From NCBI GenBank assembly GCA_034766995.1, contig CM068314.1, positions 28,181,708 to 28,245,707 of the forward strand: 64,000 bases of DNA, in the 5' to 3' direction. Below, piece by piece: positions 49,171 through 63,210 of the stretch. The position numbers and the translations under genes were made by a program. Position 1 is the first letter of the stretch; each line of letters opens with the position of its first letter. Under the pieces are notes generated by a model. The model was not told the origin of the DNA. It saw only the letters and a program-made list of their open reading frames with translations, and ran no database searches. This stretch comes from Acanthacorydalis orientalis (Eukaryota > Arthropoda > Insecta > Megaloptera > Corydalidae).

Positions 49171-49208
<38 letters not shown>
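49171..49208. repeat. (TA)n microsatellite
   Basis: A 38-base TA run. Confidence 0.95.
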
Positions 49209-49211
<3 letters not shown>

Positions 49212-49268
49212 GTGTGTACATAAATATTATAGTTCAACTAGATCTGAATAATAATCATTAAATATACG

Positions 49269-49269
<1 letters not shown>

Positions 49270-49310
<41 letters not shown>
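49270..49310. repeat. (TA)n microsatellite
   Basis: A second TA array 60 bases after the previous one. Confidence 0.95.
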
Positions 49311-49312
<2 letters not shown>

Positions 49313-49439
49313 ACACATACATATACAGACACACATACACAATTCAATGTATTTATTGAGTTTTAGGTATGCGATGTCATTACAGTTCTTAATCAAGCGA
49401 GACACCTTTAGGGATTCATTATTAATCATGTCGGTTGAT

Positions 49440-49830
49440 TTTCTTTCTTTCATAATAGAAATCGACATTGTTCCAGTCTCGACGATAATACACTGAGGAT
49501 ATTAACGCCACACGACGTGTGTTAATTTACAACCGGCGCCGCAAGCACTAATAAACATTGCGATCACGTTACATTTGGCGGCGTTCTGTGAAACAATTAT
49601 CAGTGAAGAAGGTCGTTATGTTACAGTATCGACCATGAAAAGGCCGACAACAATGTTAGATGAACATTGCCAGATGTGAAAAATGCACACATACATGGGG
49701 AAAAGCAATAAGGGTGGATATTTCTAATGTCAGATAATGTCGATATAATGCACGTGTTAATTAAATACAGACATTTAGGGGAGTTAGAGGACGTAATCGA
49801 CTTTGGAATAGTCAGACGATAAAAGCAGCT
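49440..49830. other. GC/CpG-richer island
   Basis: Includes ACCGGCGCCGCAAGCAC (near 49532) and CATTTGGCGGCGTTCTG. No open frame. Confidence 0.35.
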
Positions 49831-51539
49831 TTTTTTTACTTCGATAATAAGACATTATAATACATTTCGATGATAATTCAAACACTGATACTTAAATTTA
49901 CAAATAACATTTAAAAAAAAATAGTATAGCAATATGTACTTATGATTTCAATATAAAATATAATTAAAAAATATAATGTTACTTTTTATGAATAACAAAT
50001 GCACAGAAAAATTGAACATATTGCTCCAAATAAAATGTTGAATTATAAATTTAAAATTTGAGGATTCTATTCGATGAGTTCAAATTGACTGCAATAGAAT
50101 CAACAATACAAATAACTTCATGCAATTTTAAAAACAAATTTAAGCTTTTAAAATTCTAGAATTTTCTTAAATCATTTGCAATCAATGTTTAACCTTCAAA
50201 AATGTCACTGTAAAAAATAAATTAAATATTTCGAAACAATAAAATTAATAAAGGATATTTTAAATATTATAGATAAGATAATGCTTTATATTTTAAATGA
50301 TATAATTTAAATATATTCTGGAGATGTGACACTAATTCTGTAACAAAACATGGGCATATTTTCATAAACTATTATCAAATTTGTTTCTTATACAGATTTC
50401 AAAATAAAAAAAAAAAAACATTTTCTTATAATCGTATTCATTAATATATAAAAAATAATAATAGACAGTCCACTTGCATTTAAAATACAATAATGACCAT
50501 TTTAATTCTAATAACACCTTTCATGGTTTGCTACAGTAGATCGTCTATCCAAAATTTGTCAATTTAGTTAGTTAGTTACTTGGAATTTTAGGGCGCTTCG
50601 AGGTTTGTATTTAGTAATTAGACATATCATTAAATATTATAATTCAGCAAACCAACAGACTTTTATTTTAAAAGGGATTCAAATATCCATTTATTTACTT
50701 GCAGGATCTCAGCACTTTATTAATTCACAAAGTATTTCGTCTATACTATCTATCGTAGTTTATACTATTTAATATCTGAAGAGCTTCTAAAATACTAATT
50801 ATTTCCTTCAATTAATCGTTGTAGTAGCGGTTCAATTCTTCTCAAGGTTCGTATTACCTCCATTTCACAATTGAGTGATTTGAACAAAACTTTCTATGAA
50901 ATATCCTAAATGCAATATGTGTCTACTATATAATAATTAAACGTAAGCTCATTTATTTTTTTCGTGCTCATTATTCAAAAAGCCAGATAACATTAATGAA
51001 AAATCATATATACATTTATATATTTTACACTTGCATTCAAACTTATTTAGAAATGAACAGTGAAAAAACGGATGTTTCATGTGCAGAAACTTAATTAAAA
51101 ATATGAAATTTATTTTAACTACTTTAATAAAGACATACTTTTTTGATCAGACATGTAACTACATTCGATTTTGTGATCAAACGTAAGTGTTGTAATAAAA
51201 TTAAAAATAGATGAATGAAGTCCGTATGAAAATACTAATAATAAAATTAAAACGATGTAATAACCTTTTATTTCAATTAATTAAATCACTCTACGAAGTG
51301 AAAGGTCGACGTAAACGATTATTTATATATTTATGTTTAAATATTTATAAGTAGGTTGAAATGAAAACGAAAGTAAATAAAGAATAAGTAGATAAAAAAT
51401 GGATATACGACATGAAATTGATTTATTTTTTAAAATTTAATAACAATGAATGATGATAATGTATATAATAACAATTGTATAATACGGTTTTATAAATATT
51501 ATAAGTGTACACTTTTACAATTGTAATGTTTTCGTGTAA
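49831..51539. other. AT-rich non-coding region
   Basis: No gene, element or long repeat is seen. Confidence 0.5.
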
Positions 51540-51800
51540 AAAAATAACCGTGTCAGATTATCCATTATATGTGGACGTACAAGAATTTTTCGTTGTTTTC
51601 AACCTCTTTGAGTATTAAATACGTTTGTAACACAACTGAAGCGTACATCCTACCGACTCGACAGCAGCGGAAGAACATCTTGGGAAACAATAATTAACGC
51701 CTCTGCTATTTAAAACAAGCTGCATTCTCGAGCACAGCTGAGTTGGCGTTTTGGAATCTATTCTATGCAACAACTAGTGTTCGATGCATCATATTTAAGA
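51540..51800. other. GC-richer island
   Basis: Includes CCTACCGACTCGACAGCAGC (51649) and GCTGAGTTGGCGTTTTGG. No long frame. Confidence 0.3.
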
Positions 51801-53429
51801 TTAATGAAACGTGTTGCAGTAGTGTTGTTAAAAACAGTGTACGTTGTTTGTAGTAAAACTTGAATATAAATGAATTGCAACACAAACATTTGTGTTACAA
51901 CTCTTATATAATTTCACTTAAAAGTGATTGTCTCATAACCCACTGGTATACAAACACTAAATAATCAAATAAAATATTTACCATATTTATTGATATATTT
52001 ATTTTTATCAACTATTTAGTTGAATATTCTGTATATTAAAAATTAAAATCAAAGAATGTATATGCTTGGTGATTATATTAAAAAACACAATAACCATGAA
52101 TACGGATTCCTCTAACTTTAATTTCTGAAAGTTGACCTATACTGACAAGTTCTTAATTTAAATTTCTTGAAGAAGATAAGAACTAATTATCATTTTGTAT
52201 GAGGTGATGTAAATTGATAAGATTGTTACTTAAATTTTGTAAAAAATATTTGTAATAATTAATTAAAATAGACTTTGATACTTGTTTCAAATTATGAGTA
52301 ATCAACACTTTATTTTTAGATTAGATTTCAATGTATTTCGAAGAATAACCTTCGCAGGATGTGTATTTTTAATATGTTATCATTTTAATAATATACAGTT
52401 AAAATACTTGATTACAGTATTCAATTCAAAACACATGTAACAAAAGCAAAATGACAATTATTATTTTCAAGATGTGACACAAAGATATCACAAGATAATT
52501 CATTTTTAAAAAAAAAACACTTTATGGGATTCTATCAAAAATTTCACAACAAACTAAAGAATCACACAGTTTTGTTTACATTTTAGTGGGACTCGTTTGT
52601 ATATTTTACAATTCAACACAAACAGATAACGAATCTGAAAAAAAAATTAAAGATCACATATTTTATACTAAAATAACTTTTGAAGCTACGTTTAAATTCC
52701 TATTTTCTCGACAACGTTTAGTTTCCGAGAAACATTTATGTCTTTATAAATATTTTAAATATTATTCCTTTAGTGGACACGAATTAATATATTTATTTTT
52801 GTCCATATAGGTTATTGATCTTATATAAAACATTATTCTTTTCGCATTTGCATTTTTTCTCGATTGTATGTTTTTGTAATATAATATTAAATGTTTTTGC
52901 AAATATTTGTTGTTTTATTACATTTTGCATAAATCATGACCTCGATTAACATAATTATTGTTTTAAAATAAAATGTTCAAGACCGATTAAGAGGTTTTTT
53001 TTTAGTTTTATCTTATGAGAAAAATAAGTAAGATAATACAGAAAATTAATAATCACTTAATATTCATTAATAATCAAAATAGCTTTCTTGATTTGTTTAA
53101 TGTAAATTGTATGTCTGTTAAACATTATTTTTTAATATTTCTTATATATATATATATACATACATACAAACACACACACATATACATGAAAACGAATATA
53201 TGTGTATGTCAGAGGCTTTCAATTCTAGTAACATTTACAAATAATATGAAAAAAACAGATAATACATTTAATTAACCATTGATTACATGATTTTTTCATC
53301 ATTTCCTTGTAAAACCATAACACATTAATGGAATGTCTTTGAGGCTCTATAAACAGGTAATATAAAACTAAGAAATATCCGTATGTTATATACATAAACC
53401 GCAAAAAATTAAAAAAAACATTTACATTG
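51801..53429. other. AT-rich non-coding region
   Basis: Nothing recognised. Short frames at 52586 and 53015 are AT-biased, the latter running through a TA/CA repeat at 53146-53185. Confidence 0.5.
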
Positions 53430-53537
53430 TATAGTAGACACATCACATTGGCTTCCTCCTTCCGCTCGAATCGATACTGAAAAACTTTCGATTTTGCTTG
53501 TTCATTTATTAAATCTGATTTGATCTTTGACCTGCAG

Positions 53538-53623
53538 GTTTGTGATCTACGACAGTGTCAGGAATTAGCAAGCATTGGAGTTCGTTCCGTTCAACTGCAC
53601 ACGCACGTTTTCAGTATTTGAAA
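53538..53623 (+). other. Possible non-coding exon (86 bp) with strong splice sites
   Basis: CTTTGACCTGCAG precedes it and GAAA|GTAAGT follows. The body is balanced in composition. All three frames contain a stop, so if it is real it belongs to a 5' UTR or a long non-coding RNA. Confidence 0.25.
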
Positions 53624-53643
53624 GTAAGTGAGCTGATGTTTTA

Positions 53644-54645
53644 TATACATAAATGTATGTGTATATAATTGTTCGCGTGACCATCAAAAGTATGATTTAT
53701 TGATCTGTCATACAATTGCAATTAGTGCAAACATTGTATATTATTTTTTTTAAAGTATTCTCAATACCGTTATCTTGATGTAATAATTTATACCAAAATA
53801 CTTTCATTGTTTGAATAGTTTTTTAACGTATATTTTTACTCTTAAGATAGCTATACTTTTTATTATATTTGCAAAGAAAATGTTATAAACAACGAGTGTG
53901 AACATTTCAAACTCATACATGTAATTAGATTCAAATCAAATTTTCATTAACAAAAAAAACTTACAATCAAGCTCCTTATTTTATTATATATTTAAGTCGT
54001 CGACACTTAAAAACATTATTAAAAAAAGTTGTTCATTAAAAAGTCCATATTTTTTATAAAGAAATGTTCATAAATCTGATAAAACAATACTGTATAAAAG
54101 GGCCAGACCAAACATTAAAATAATGTAGTTATCTTTTATTCTGCACCTTAAACTTGAATGGCTTCAATTCTAATTCATTGACTTTACTGCGGGCCACTAC
54201 ATAAAATAAAACCACAATTGAAGAAAACAAAGGCAATAACTAAACTTTATTTGATTACTGAAAAATTTAATAAGAGAAAAAACATTTTTCGCAAGATGAA
54301 TTAAGGTCGAAGAACTATCACGATGAGAACGAAATAAAAAATATTTGTTTTTTGCGCTTTATTCACTGAGGCAATACAATAGAAATATAAAGATAATTAC
54401 ATTTTTTAGTAATAAAACGTATAAAATGATAAGTACAAGCTGACAATCTTTATATTTCGTAACCTTAAAATACTTTCGAAAATTAAATAAATTTGCGCAC
54501 GGATTTTACAAAGTACAAAAATGTTATAAAAAAAATTCAAAAAGGTTTAGGAACATATTTCAATTGAAAGATTTTAGTTTTTATTTAAACTAGGAAAGAA
54601 AAATCAAGCATTATTTAGTTACAAATTATATTAACCTTTATTGTT

Positions 54646-54650
<5 letters not shown>
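53644..54650. other. AT-rich non-coding region
   Basis: No feature is seen. Confidence 0.5.
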
Positions 54651-54696
<46 letters not shown>

Positions 54697-54700
54697 TATA
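54651..54700. repeat. (TA)n microsatellite
   Basis: A 40-base TA run, a CA step, then more TA. Confidence 0.95.
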
Positions 54701-54859
54701 AAATAAAAAAAAGCCTGATATTGTGATATTATTAACAAAAATAAGGATTTAGGCTGAAATTCAATATGATTTTTTCGTGTTATTTTTCTATTTCCGACCC
54801 TACATATATATAGGTCTATAATAAGACTCGAAACTCGATATTTCATTAAAGGTGAGAAT

Positions 54860-55200
54860 ACGATTGTTTGAAAACTGATACGGATAAATTTACACATACA
54901 AATACGCGTTCACGCATATTACACACACACACTTTTGAATAAACAAGCACAAATTGCCCGTAGCACCTGAAATTGTATGTCGTTGTTATAGTACGGTTCG
55001 TACAGGTCGTGATCTCCACGAGTACGAGTTCGTGACCGGCGCATGTATGAAACAAAACACGAAGAGCCTGGCGACCATCGACAGAACAAAACAACTGTAA
55101 ACCTTATGGTTGAACGCGTAAATGCCGCCTCAGTTCATTGTCTCCTATGATAAACACATAACACTGTCGACTGTAAAACGTATATACAGGCGAGGAGGTT
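54860..55200. other. GC/CpG-richer island with frames on both strands
   Basis: On the plus strand, an open stretch 54939-55100 contains GRDLHEYEFVTGACMKQ and ends KSLATIDRTKQL-stop, with an AG acceptor candidate (TTCGTACAG) just before it. On the minus strand an 82-codon frame covers 54846-55094. At most one can be real, and neither resembles a family I know. Confidence 0.3.
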
Positions 55201-55389
55201 TATGTATAATGTAATTTTTTAATATGCTTGACGAATTATCCGATAACTATTCACAATAAATACATACAAACATGCATGCAAACATATAAAGAAGATATAG
55301 AAACATATCAAGATACATAGAAAACGAATCGTTTTTCTACATTTTTTTATTACATTTTTTTAATTATGATTGTCTGTGTAACATTTCCA

Positions 55390-55406
55390 ACCGTTCACTG
55401 AACGGT
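55390..55406. repeat. Short perfect inverted repeat
   Basis: ACCGTTCA-C-TGAACGGT, eight-base arms around one base. Confidence 0.8.
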
Positions 55407-56389
55407 ACATATCATCAACTGTTTAAATATCGTTAGAGTCACGTCCTGTAATTATAATATAAAAATAGTTTTTGCTCCGAAGTTCATTTTACAATAACCT
55501 ACTAAGTTATATTCAACAAACTATGTTTTATTTCTTTATTTAGTACTTGTCTATTTATTTCAAAACATTTCATATTTCAAATTATGTTATAAATTTGTAT
55601 GTCGTGTGCGTACATGTGTGTATATCTTATGTATGAAGGTTTAAGTGTAATGTGTATTTTTAACAAGCCATTAATGAATGAAGATTTCTCATAATTTCGT
55701 TTAATTTTCACGATCCATTGCCCATAACGAGCATAACAAATAAGAAAAATATCATTACATAAATTGGAAACGTATAGAAGAGACACCGAATCCTAAAAAT
55801 ATGAATAATTTAAAAAAGATCTTTATCCAATCGTGAAATACCCAAGACTGAAGTATTACAATATGAAGCATTGATGACTGCAATTTCATGAACAAAACAG
55901 TATAATTTAATACATAAAAAACCAGCAGCATAAAAAATATAATAATACTTTTTGTACTTATATAATAAGAAATCATATTTACAGATTTACCATTAGTTTC
56001 ACTATATCAATTATTGTTTGAAAATTGCTTGAATGTAAAAATAGTTAGGCAAAATAGTTATTTAGAAGCATTCCTAAAAAAGTTTTATTTGTTCACTTTC
56101 TTTTTTATTTCATATCTAAAGAAATAACAAAAAAAAACTGTATACGAGATACTTAAAATATTTCCGCAGAATACAAAATATTTCTTTTATAAAATTTGCC
56201 TGTAAAAGTGAAACGAATAAAAAACCTAACGAACAGATTTATGTAATCATCTGTAAACGTATATATTATTCCTATTGTCGTAATTGAAGATTTAAAAAAA
56301 TATCAAACAGTCACTGCAGTGAATTGTTAAATGTAATTTAAATATTCAAATTAATATATATATATCTACACATTTCCTGATTAATAGCA
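55407..56389. other. AT-rich non-coding region
   Basis: Two overlapping minus-strand frames (55577-55976) are short and AT-biased. No gene is supported. Confidence 0.45.
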
Positions 56390-56660
56390 CTTTCTATGAA
56401 CGCAACAACGACAATAACAGAAGACAAAACAATACAATTTCTCTGAACAGAATCGTAACACAACGCACCGAGACAATCATCTCATCGGACAACTTCAATT
56501 TGATGTGACAGCATTACATTGCGTCAATCAACATAATTTCGCAGAACTTAATCACTGGAGTACATTTTCATTATCAATCTAGTGCATAAATGACCTGAAC
56601 GCGGCATATTAATCTACTCCCACATTCAACTCTGAACCATTAGGAACAAATGTCTTCACT
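56390..56660. other. GC-richer island
   Basis: A non-repetitive block without a frame, directly upstream of AT-rich sequence leading into a TA array. Confidence 0.3.
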
Positions 56661-56766
56661 ATGAACGAATTTCTTTTATGTATACAAATTAATTTAGCTA
56701 ATAGCAAATTTCATGTTACTTTCAACATCAAATTACCGCACAAAAATATTACTCTTCCTATTTACT

Positions 56767-56770
<4 letters not shown>

Positions 56771-56831
<61 letters not shown>

Positions 56832-56832
56832 T
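56771..56832. repeat. (TA)n microsatellite
   Basis: About 60 bases of TA. Confidence 0.95.
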
Positions 56833-58116
56833 GTGTGCATGTCTATTCATACTTATGTATATTTAAAAAAACAATTATGATACTAACTATATTTAAGTCT
56901 CTTGATACAACTGAAACGACTCTCAGTATGGTTAGTAGCCGATAACAGCTTTATTAATAGGTTTAATGAGGGGTACATGTAGTTAAATAAAGCGTGCGTA
57001 TGACGTATGTATATAAATAATATCGGTCGTGTATAAACAAAGGGCGAAATGCATTCACAAAGTATACGTTGCAGCTGCATAAAACCAGGAAGATTGTATT
57101 GTGGTTATATTTAGAAAGGCCAAGGCCGTATCACTTTAAACAAGTTCATAAAAGGTGATTTTGCATGTGTATACATGAATACTGTATCGAAAATAATACA
57201 TAAAAACTAAAAAAAATATGTAATAATTTGTCCTCGTTGCTAAACAAAACTAGTTTGCATTACAGACAATCATAAATCATTTTTTTTTAAAGTCAAAAAA
57301 AGGAACTGAAAACTAGTATAATTATTTGGACATACAGAGAAAAAATATATTATTATTATCATTACTAAAGGCAAGAAAATTAAAATATACATTTTTCAAG
57401 TTGAATTACTTTTTTATTACATAGCTCGTATCATTTTATACATTTATCAGTCAATTATTAGACTTAAAAATAATAATTAGCCTTCTTAAAATTTATATGA
57501 ACAAAAAAAGTATATGTAGAACGTTGTTACTTTTTTCTTTTTTAATTATAAAATAAAATAATATAATAATAACATTTTATTAAGGATAGAAAGTCACGAT
57601 TATAATCTTATAGGTGGTATAATTTCGTCTTATTCTCGGCTAAATTTTACAAGCATTCAATAAAATAGCAATGTCTTGAATTACAGTTAGCTATTTGTGA
57701 ATACTGTACATTATTTTTTTTGGAACATCAAATATTTCCAAAAATTGTCTCGTAGATATATATATATATCCTTGTAATCAAAATTATATTCTAGAATAGG
57801 TATGAATGAAAAATTTTATATATAATCAGTAAATGTTAAACCAAATTTTCATTATAGAATTGATAGATTAATTACAAAAAGAAGGAAGAGTCTTTAAAAA
57901 ATAAGAACATTTTAAAATATATAGTGATTTGAAACAAATGCACTAATTTATCATTTTTCTTGGAGTTAATTCTCTGAAAATGACATAGTTACTATCAAAT
58001 TGTGAATAAACAATAATTAAAATATTAATAATCAGATATTGTTAAGAAACATTTGTGTGTGATTTATGAGAATTGGATGTTTGATTATGAAAATATACTA
58101 AACTAAATTTAATATC

Positions 58117-58119
<3 letters not shown>
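56833..58119. other. AT-rich non-coding region
   Basis: Slightly GC-richer at 56900-57150. No gene. Confidence 0.45.

Positions 58120-58166
<47 letters not shown>
58120..58166. repeat. (TA)n microsatellite
   Basis: A 47-base TA run. Confidence 0.95.
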
Positions 58167-58168
<2 letters not shown>

Positions 58169-58982
58169 TACAACGTAATAAATACAGAATTATAAAAAAT
58201 CAAACCATTTTGAAATATAAAAACGAGCGTAATCAAATAAGATTTATTTTTTAGATTGTTTTAAAATTTATAACTATAACAAAATAAACTATACCTACAT
58301 TTCAAAAAATTAAACCGTTACTGAATGAAGTATTAAAAAACACGTTTTTCCTCATCCTATTAATTATATTTTCCAATCAAAAAACATTATCTCAAATAAG
58401 CATTACAAAATATTCAACGTCATCTCCAATCATGTTTAAACGTTTCTATGTACACAAAAAATATATACGCTCCATAAATTACAAACTCACATTAAATATA
58501 ATCAAATGTTAATCCAACCATATTAGAGGCGGTTAAACGGTTTAAATATCGGAACAATTAATCATTACTGAGGCCCCCCAACAATTAAGTATCATTTTAT
58601 CTGTCAATCTTCTCATATATTTTTACGTTACTCTGGGCTATCATCTATGTGATGTTCTAATTTGTTTTAGTTTTTTTTTACATCTTCTTATTCTTCGTGG
58701 AATGCGTTACTTTCCCTATATTATAAGATAATCATCATTATTTTATTTAGACGTACCTTTCAGATACAAAGTGTATAAGGTTAAATAACAAACATCTACA
58801 GAAACATACGGATGGAAGAAACAACACATTTTATATTTAATAATGGAACGGTTAAAAAAGTAGAACGATTTTTGCACGTTTTCTCAATTATTTTGAACCA
58901 TGTATTATCAAGTATGTAAAAAAAATCGCTCTAAAAGTATAACCGACAAATGAAATTGCCTTAAAGAAAAAGAAACAAATAA

Positions 58983-58985
<3 letters not shown>

Positions 58986-59053
<68 letters not shown>
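58986..59053. repeat. (TA)n microsatellite
   Basis: A 68-base TA run. Confidence 0.95.
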
Positions 59054-59056
<3 letters not shown>

Positions 59057-59149
59057 ACAAGATCGATTGGAATACATTGTTACTACATACACAACGTTCA
59101 TTTATATTTTCCTCAATGGCTTTCGGAAACATTTGTAATAAACTCTAAG

Positions 59150-59600
59150 AAATAATGATTCACTGACGTCAGTTTGATATGGAGTACAGTTATATTAAAA
59201 CACAAGTCATAAATATCATAGTCAGGCGTAATTAACAAAGGAACGTTGTGTGCATCATAAACGCTTCCATAAAACACAAACGGCGGTCAAGTTCACGGAT
59301 CAAGTGCATGACGAAGAACAAAAAAGTTTGAAATGAGCAGATGGAATGAAATGATGCGTGGACCAAAGAACCAAACGATGCGAATTAGAAGATACGAAAA
59401 CAAATACAAATATCATCCTTACTGTAAAGTGGTATGTATGCGTTCAAGAGGAACGCTATTGTCTGTGTGTGTGTGTGTGTACGTTGCAAAGAGTAGCCAT
59501 CACTACACAAAAAGAGGGAAACATACCAATTCGAGTGCCTGCATTGTATAAAGTAGTACAAACGAATCAAAAGTATTCAATGTATCCATGAGACTTACGA
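59150..59600. other. GC-richer island
   Basis: Contains overlapping 60-77-codon frames on both strands crossing a (GT)n run at 59464-59480. The overlap and the repeat argue against coding. Confidence 0.35.
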
Positions 59601-61499
59601 TTTGTGAAGATACTCGTGTCTTTATTTCGATGATTCTTTTTTAGAAAAAAAAAAACATTAAAAATACTGCTAAGTAACAATCGATTAATCAAGCAAACGA
59701 GCTTCAGAAACTTTAACAATTTTCGAAGAATGTATATAACGTTTGTAATTGACGATAAAAAAAAACGTTTGAACTGATAACTGTAATTCATTGTACAAAT
59801 ATTGTTTCGATTGATTCACCATACCATCAGATTCTAGAGACGTGACTCAATAAAAAAAGTTAGCAATACAAACAGTATTGATAATACAATCGCGAGATAT
59901 TATTTATTTTAAATTCAATTATAGGCTAAATAATGGATAATGATTAAAGACGGTTTTTAAAAACGATAACTATCTCTTGATAAAAAAAATGTCGACGTTT
60001 CTTAATATATTGTGTAATGTGAAGCTTATTATCTTTCGTGAAAATACGTATTGATTAAAAAAAATATTCTATTCTATAATAAAAATAAATCTTCGATCAT
60101 ACTTCTAAGATGAAAGCCGCAATTTGATGATTTGAAAATTGCTCTATTATTTATTGAATAACGAGAATGCTGTGAGTAAAAGTTAATACATGTGCGTGAT
60201 GTATCAGTTTCCTTGGACCGTGTTATGAAACTATAACAGAGATGGATCTGATAAACATTACTCTTTGTCATGTCAAGAAAGTACTTTTCAAACTTTCAAA
60301 TGTTCGTCATCATTGTGTAGCTTCTTTCTTTATGAAACTCTGATAAAATGTTTTATTTATAGCTCGTTTCTTTCTGAAATTATGACATAATAATGTATGT
60401 ATGTATTACTGCAATACCGAATCTAATGAATGACATTTGTATACGATAAAGAAGATATAGAAATTTTAAAAGAATCACAACAGTATTTGTTAATTACTTT
60501 AACGCACTCAAATTTTTTATAGTAAAGATGATAAATTATAAATTTTATTTGATTTTTTGGCGACATCTTACAAATAATATTATTATAAGGAAAAAAAAGT
60601 TAAAGCGAAATTACATAAAATAAATTATTTATAATTCTTTTAATTTTTAATAATTCAAAAACCAACTTATCACTTGCTTTTTATTTTTGATATTATGCAT
60701 GATAAGACTCGAATCAAAAAATAAACATAAAAATCACATTTATTGTAAAAATAACTAATAGTAAAAAGAAATTTAATAACTACCTAGCTACATATTTTCA
60801 AAAAGCAACAATACAATATTTATTGTTAATCCAAATCCAGCTATATTCATTTTTATTAATAAAAACAAAAATACTAAGGTGTATGTTAAATAATATTTAA
60901 ACTATTCTTTTTTATTTGGCTATTTATACAATTCATTTTGCATTTAAGAAAATTTAAATATCGCAATCACTTTTATATCATCAAATACTACGTTATATTT
61001 TTGTTTTAATATTTAAACTTGTACTATATATATTTTTTCCTTTCAGTAATTCCTAAAGAAAGTGAACATGTTGCAAAATGTTATTTTTTTAAACGTACTG
61101 GTGTACTGATTTCATTTAAAGATAAAATATAAATTATAAGTTATTAAAATAAAATTAATAATAAGACACTACATGTTATGTTAATAATGTCGACTAAATA
61201 TACCAGTCAGATTATATCTCTACAATCTCAATTCTAAAAAAAAAATGTGAATTAGATTTCGACATTGAATAAATATGTAATAAAATTAAACACCCAAACA
61301 TAGATACAAGTCGACATAACCGTAATCACAACAAGAACATCACTTAACTATAATATTAAATGCATTAGAAAAGTGCGTCGATTGCATTTAAATACACTCT
61401 GGTCTCTTATTAAATGTAATTTAATAAAATACACATGTTCTCTTGAACTACTTATTTTACTTTCATCTATCATAAATATCTCTTAAACGTATGCATGAA
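59601..61499. other. AT-rich non-coding region
   Basis: Nothing recognised. Confidence 0.5.
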
Positions 61500-61900
61500 A
61501 GATAATTTCTTCTAATAATACAGATATTAAATAATAACCTAACGATGTTCGAGCGTTTTTCAGTATGTATTTTTAATTAAACGAAACGTACTTACGAAAA
61601 ACGAAAGTGGGTTAGTGTTGTTATTTGGGAGGAGTTAAATACATATAACATTGCATCAATCTTGAGACGATGCTGTTACAGTAATTTTAACTGAAGAGCT
61701 ATTATTATTGATTGGAAATGATGCATACACAAAACATTCGTTATTCATCCTCGTGTAACTTTCACTTTCGGGTTAATCGATCATATCAAAATATTGATGG
61801 GGTCGTTAATAACAATGAAATTGTTTCGTGTTAGAAACACAATGGGGCTTGTTGTTATCGTATCTGAATACTAATGGACGTTTCATAAATACAGCAGAGA
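61500..61900. other. Slightly GC-richer island
   Basis: Balanced, non-repetitive sequence without an open frame. Confidence 0.3.
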
Positions 61901-62067
61901 TTTTAATAAGTAATTTCTTACAGTAAATGTAGAAGTGGGTAAAAAAAACGTATTACAGATGGTTTCATTGTGTATGAAAATTCTAAATTAAAAAATATTA
62001 TTTTCCATAAACATGTATGAAGTTATTATGTTTAAAAATTCAAGCAAAACATTACTGCTTTAATATG

Positions 62068-62069
<2 letters not shown>

Positions 62070-62104
<35 letters not shown>
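62070..62104. repeat. (TA)n microsatellite
   Basis: A 35-base TA run. Confidence 0.95.
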
Positions 62105-62108
<4 letters not shown>

Positions 62109-62537
62109 ATTTTATTAATTACATTGTCAAATACAAACAATCAATGTCAATTTGAACATATCAACAAGTTTTTTTTCAAACAATTACATTTTTTATATAA
62201 TTAATATTAAATTTCAATTATGGAATACGAAAATTTATTTAACAGTATTAATAAATTACAGTTTCAATAGCTTTCAAAATTCTATGAAAATAATAAAATT
62301 TTACCTAAAAATAAAATTACATTAAAACAGACAGAGGATAATTAGTGCAATGTTCGTTTTATGGACTTGTTTTTTAGATTAACTGAGAAAAAACTAATTA
62401 CTATACGTTTATTAACTAATATTTCTTTAAAAAATAAAATAGCACAAATAATATTACAATTGTATGGAACAGAAATAAAAAAAGACTATTTTAAAGAGAC
62501 TAAACTGCAATTAAAATATTACAAAATATTATTTAAA

Positions 62538-62540
<3 letters not shown>

Positions 62541-62576
<36 letters not shown>
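62541..62576. repeat. (TA)n microsatellite
   Basis: A 36-base TA run at the end of a chance 72-codon frame. Confidence 0.95.
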
Positions 62577-62579
<3 letters not shown>

Positions 62580-63151
62580 GAAAAAATAATTTTAATATAA
62601 ATGTTTACTCAACCCGATTTCAAAAATCAACATTTATAATACAATCATTCCAAGTTATTGTTTAAATATGTTTACAGTAAAAATACTTTTATTTGAATAT
62701 ATTTAAAATTCTTTAAAATCTAAAGTAAAGTAATTCGTAAGAATAATTAACATTGGGGTTAGCATATTTTCAGAAAATAGGTTGCTTAAACATATACAAA
62801 GTTTAAATTACTAACATTCATACAAGAAATATTTATTTTAATCAGCGGTGTAAATATTGCAAGCTTACTTATCCGTTCTGTATATAGAATGCGTTTACAT
62901 TCTCTTATCAAACAAATGGAATTTACAAAAAGAACTCATTAACAAGAAACTCGAAAAGCGGATCGAATAAACTAAATCGATTTTAAATACCTTCATTAAA
63001 ATTCGAACATCTGCGAAGATGTCACATGGAATTACATGTAACAATTTATCGAGACACCCCTGTCTATTTAACATAAAACATAGTCAATTAAATATAACAG
63101 TCAATGACCATATCCCATTAGTGATTTGACGTTCCGAAAACTTGTTTTTAC

Positions 63152-63156
<5 letters not shown>

Positions 63157-63207
<51 letters not shown>
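63157..63207. repeat. (TA)n microsatellite
   Basis: A 51-base TA run. Confidence 0.95.
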
Positions 63208-63210
<3 letters not shown>

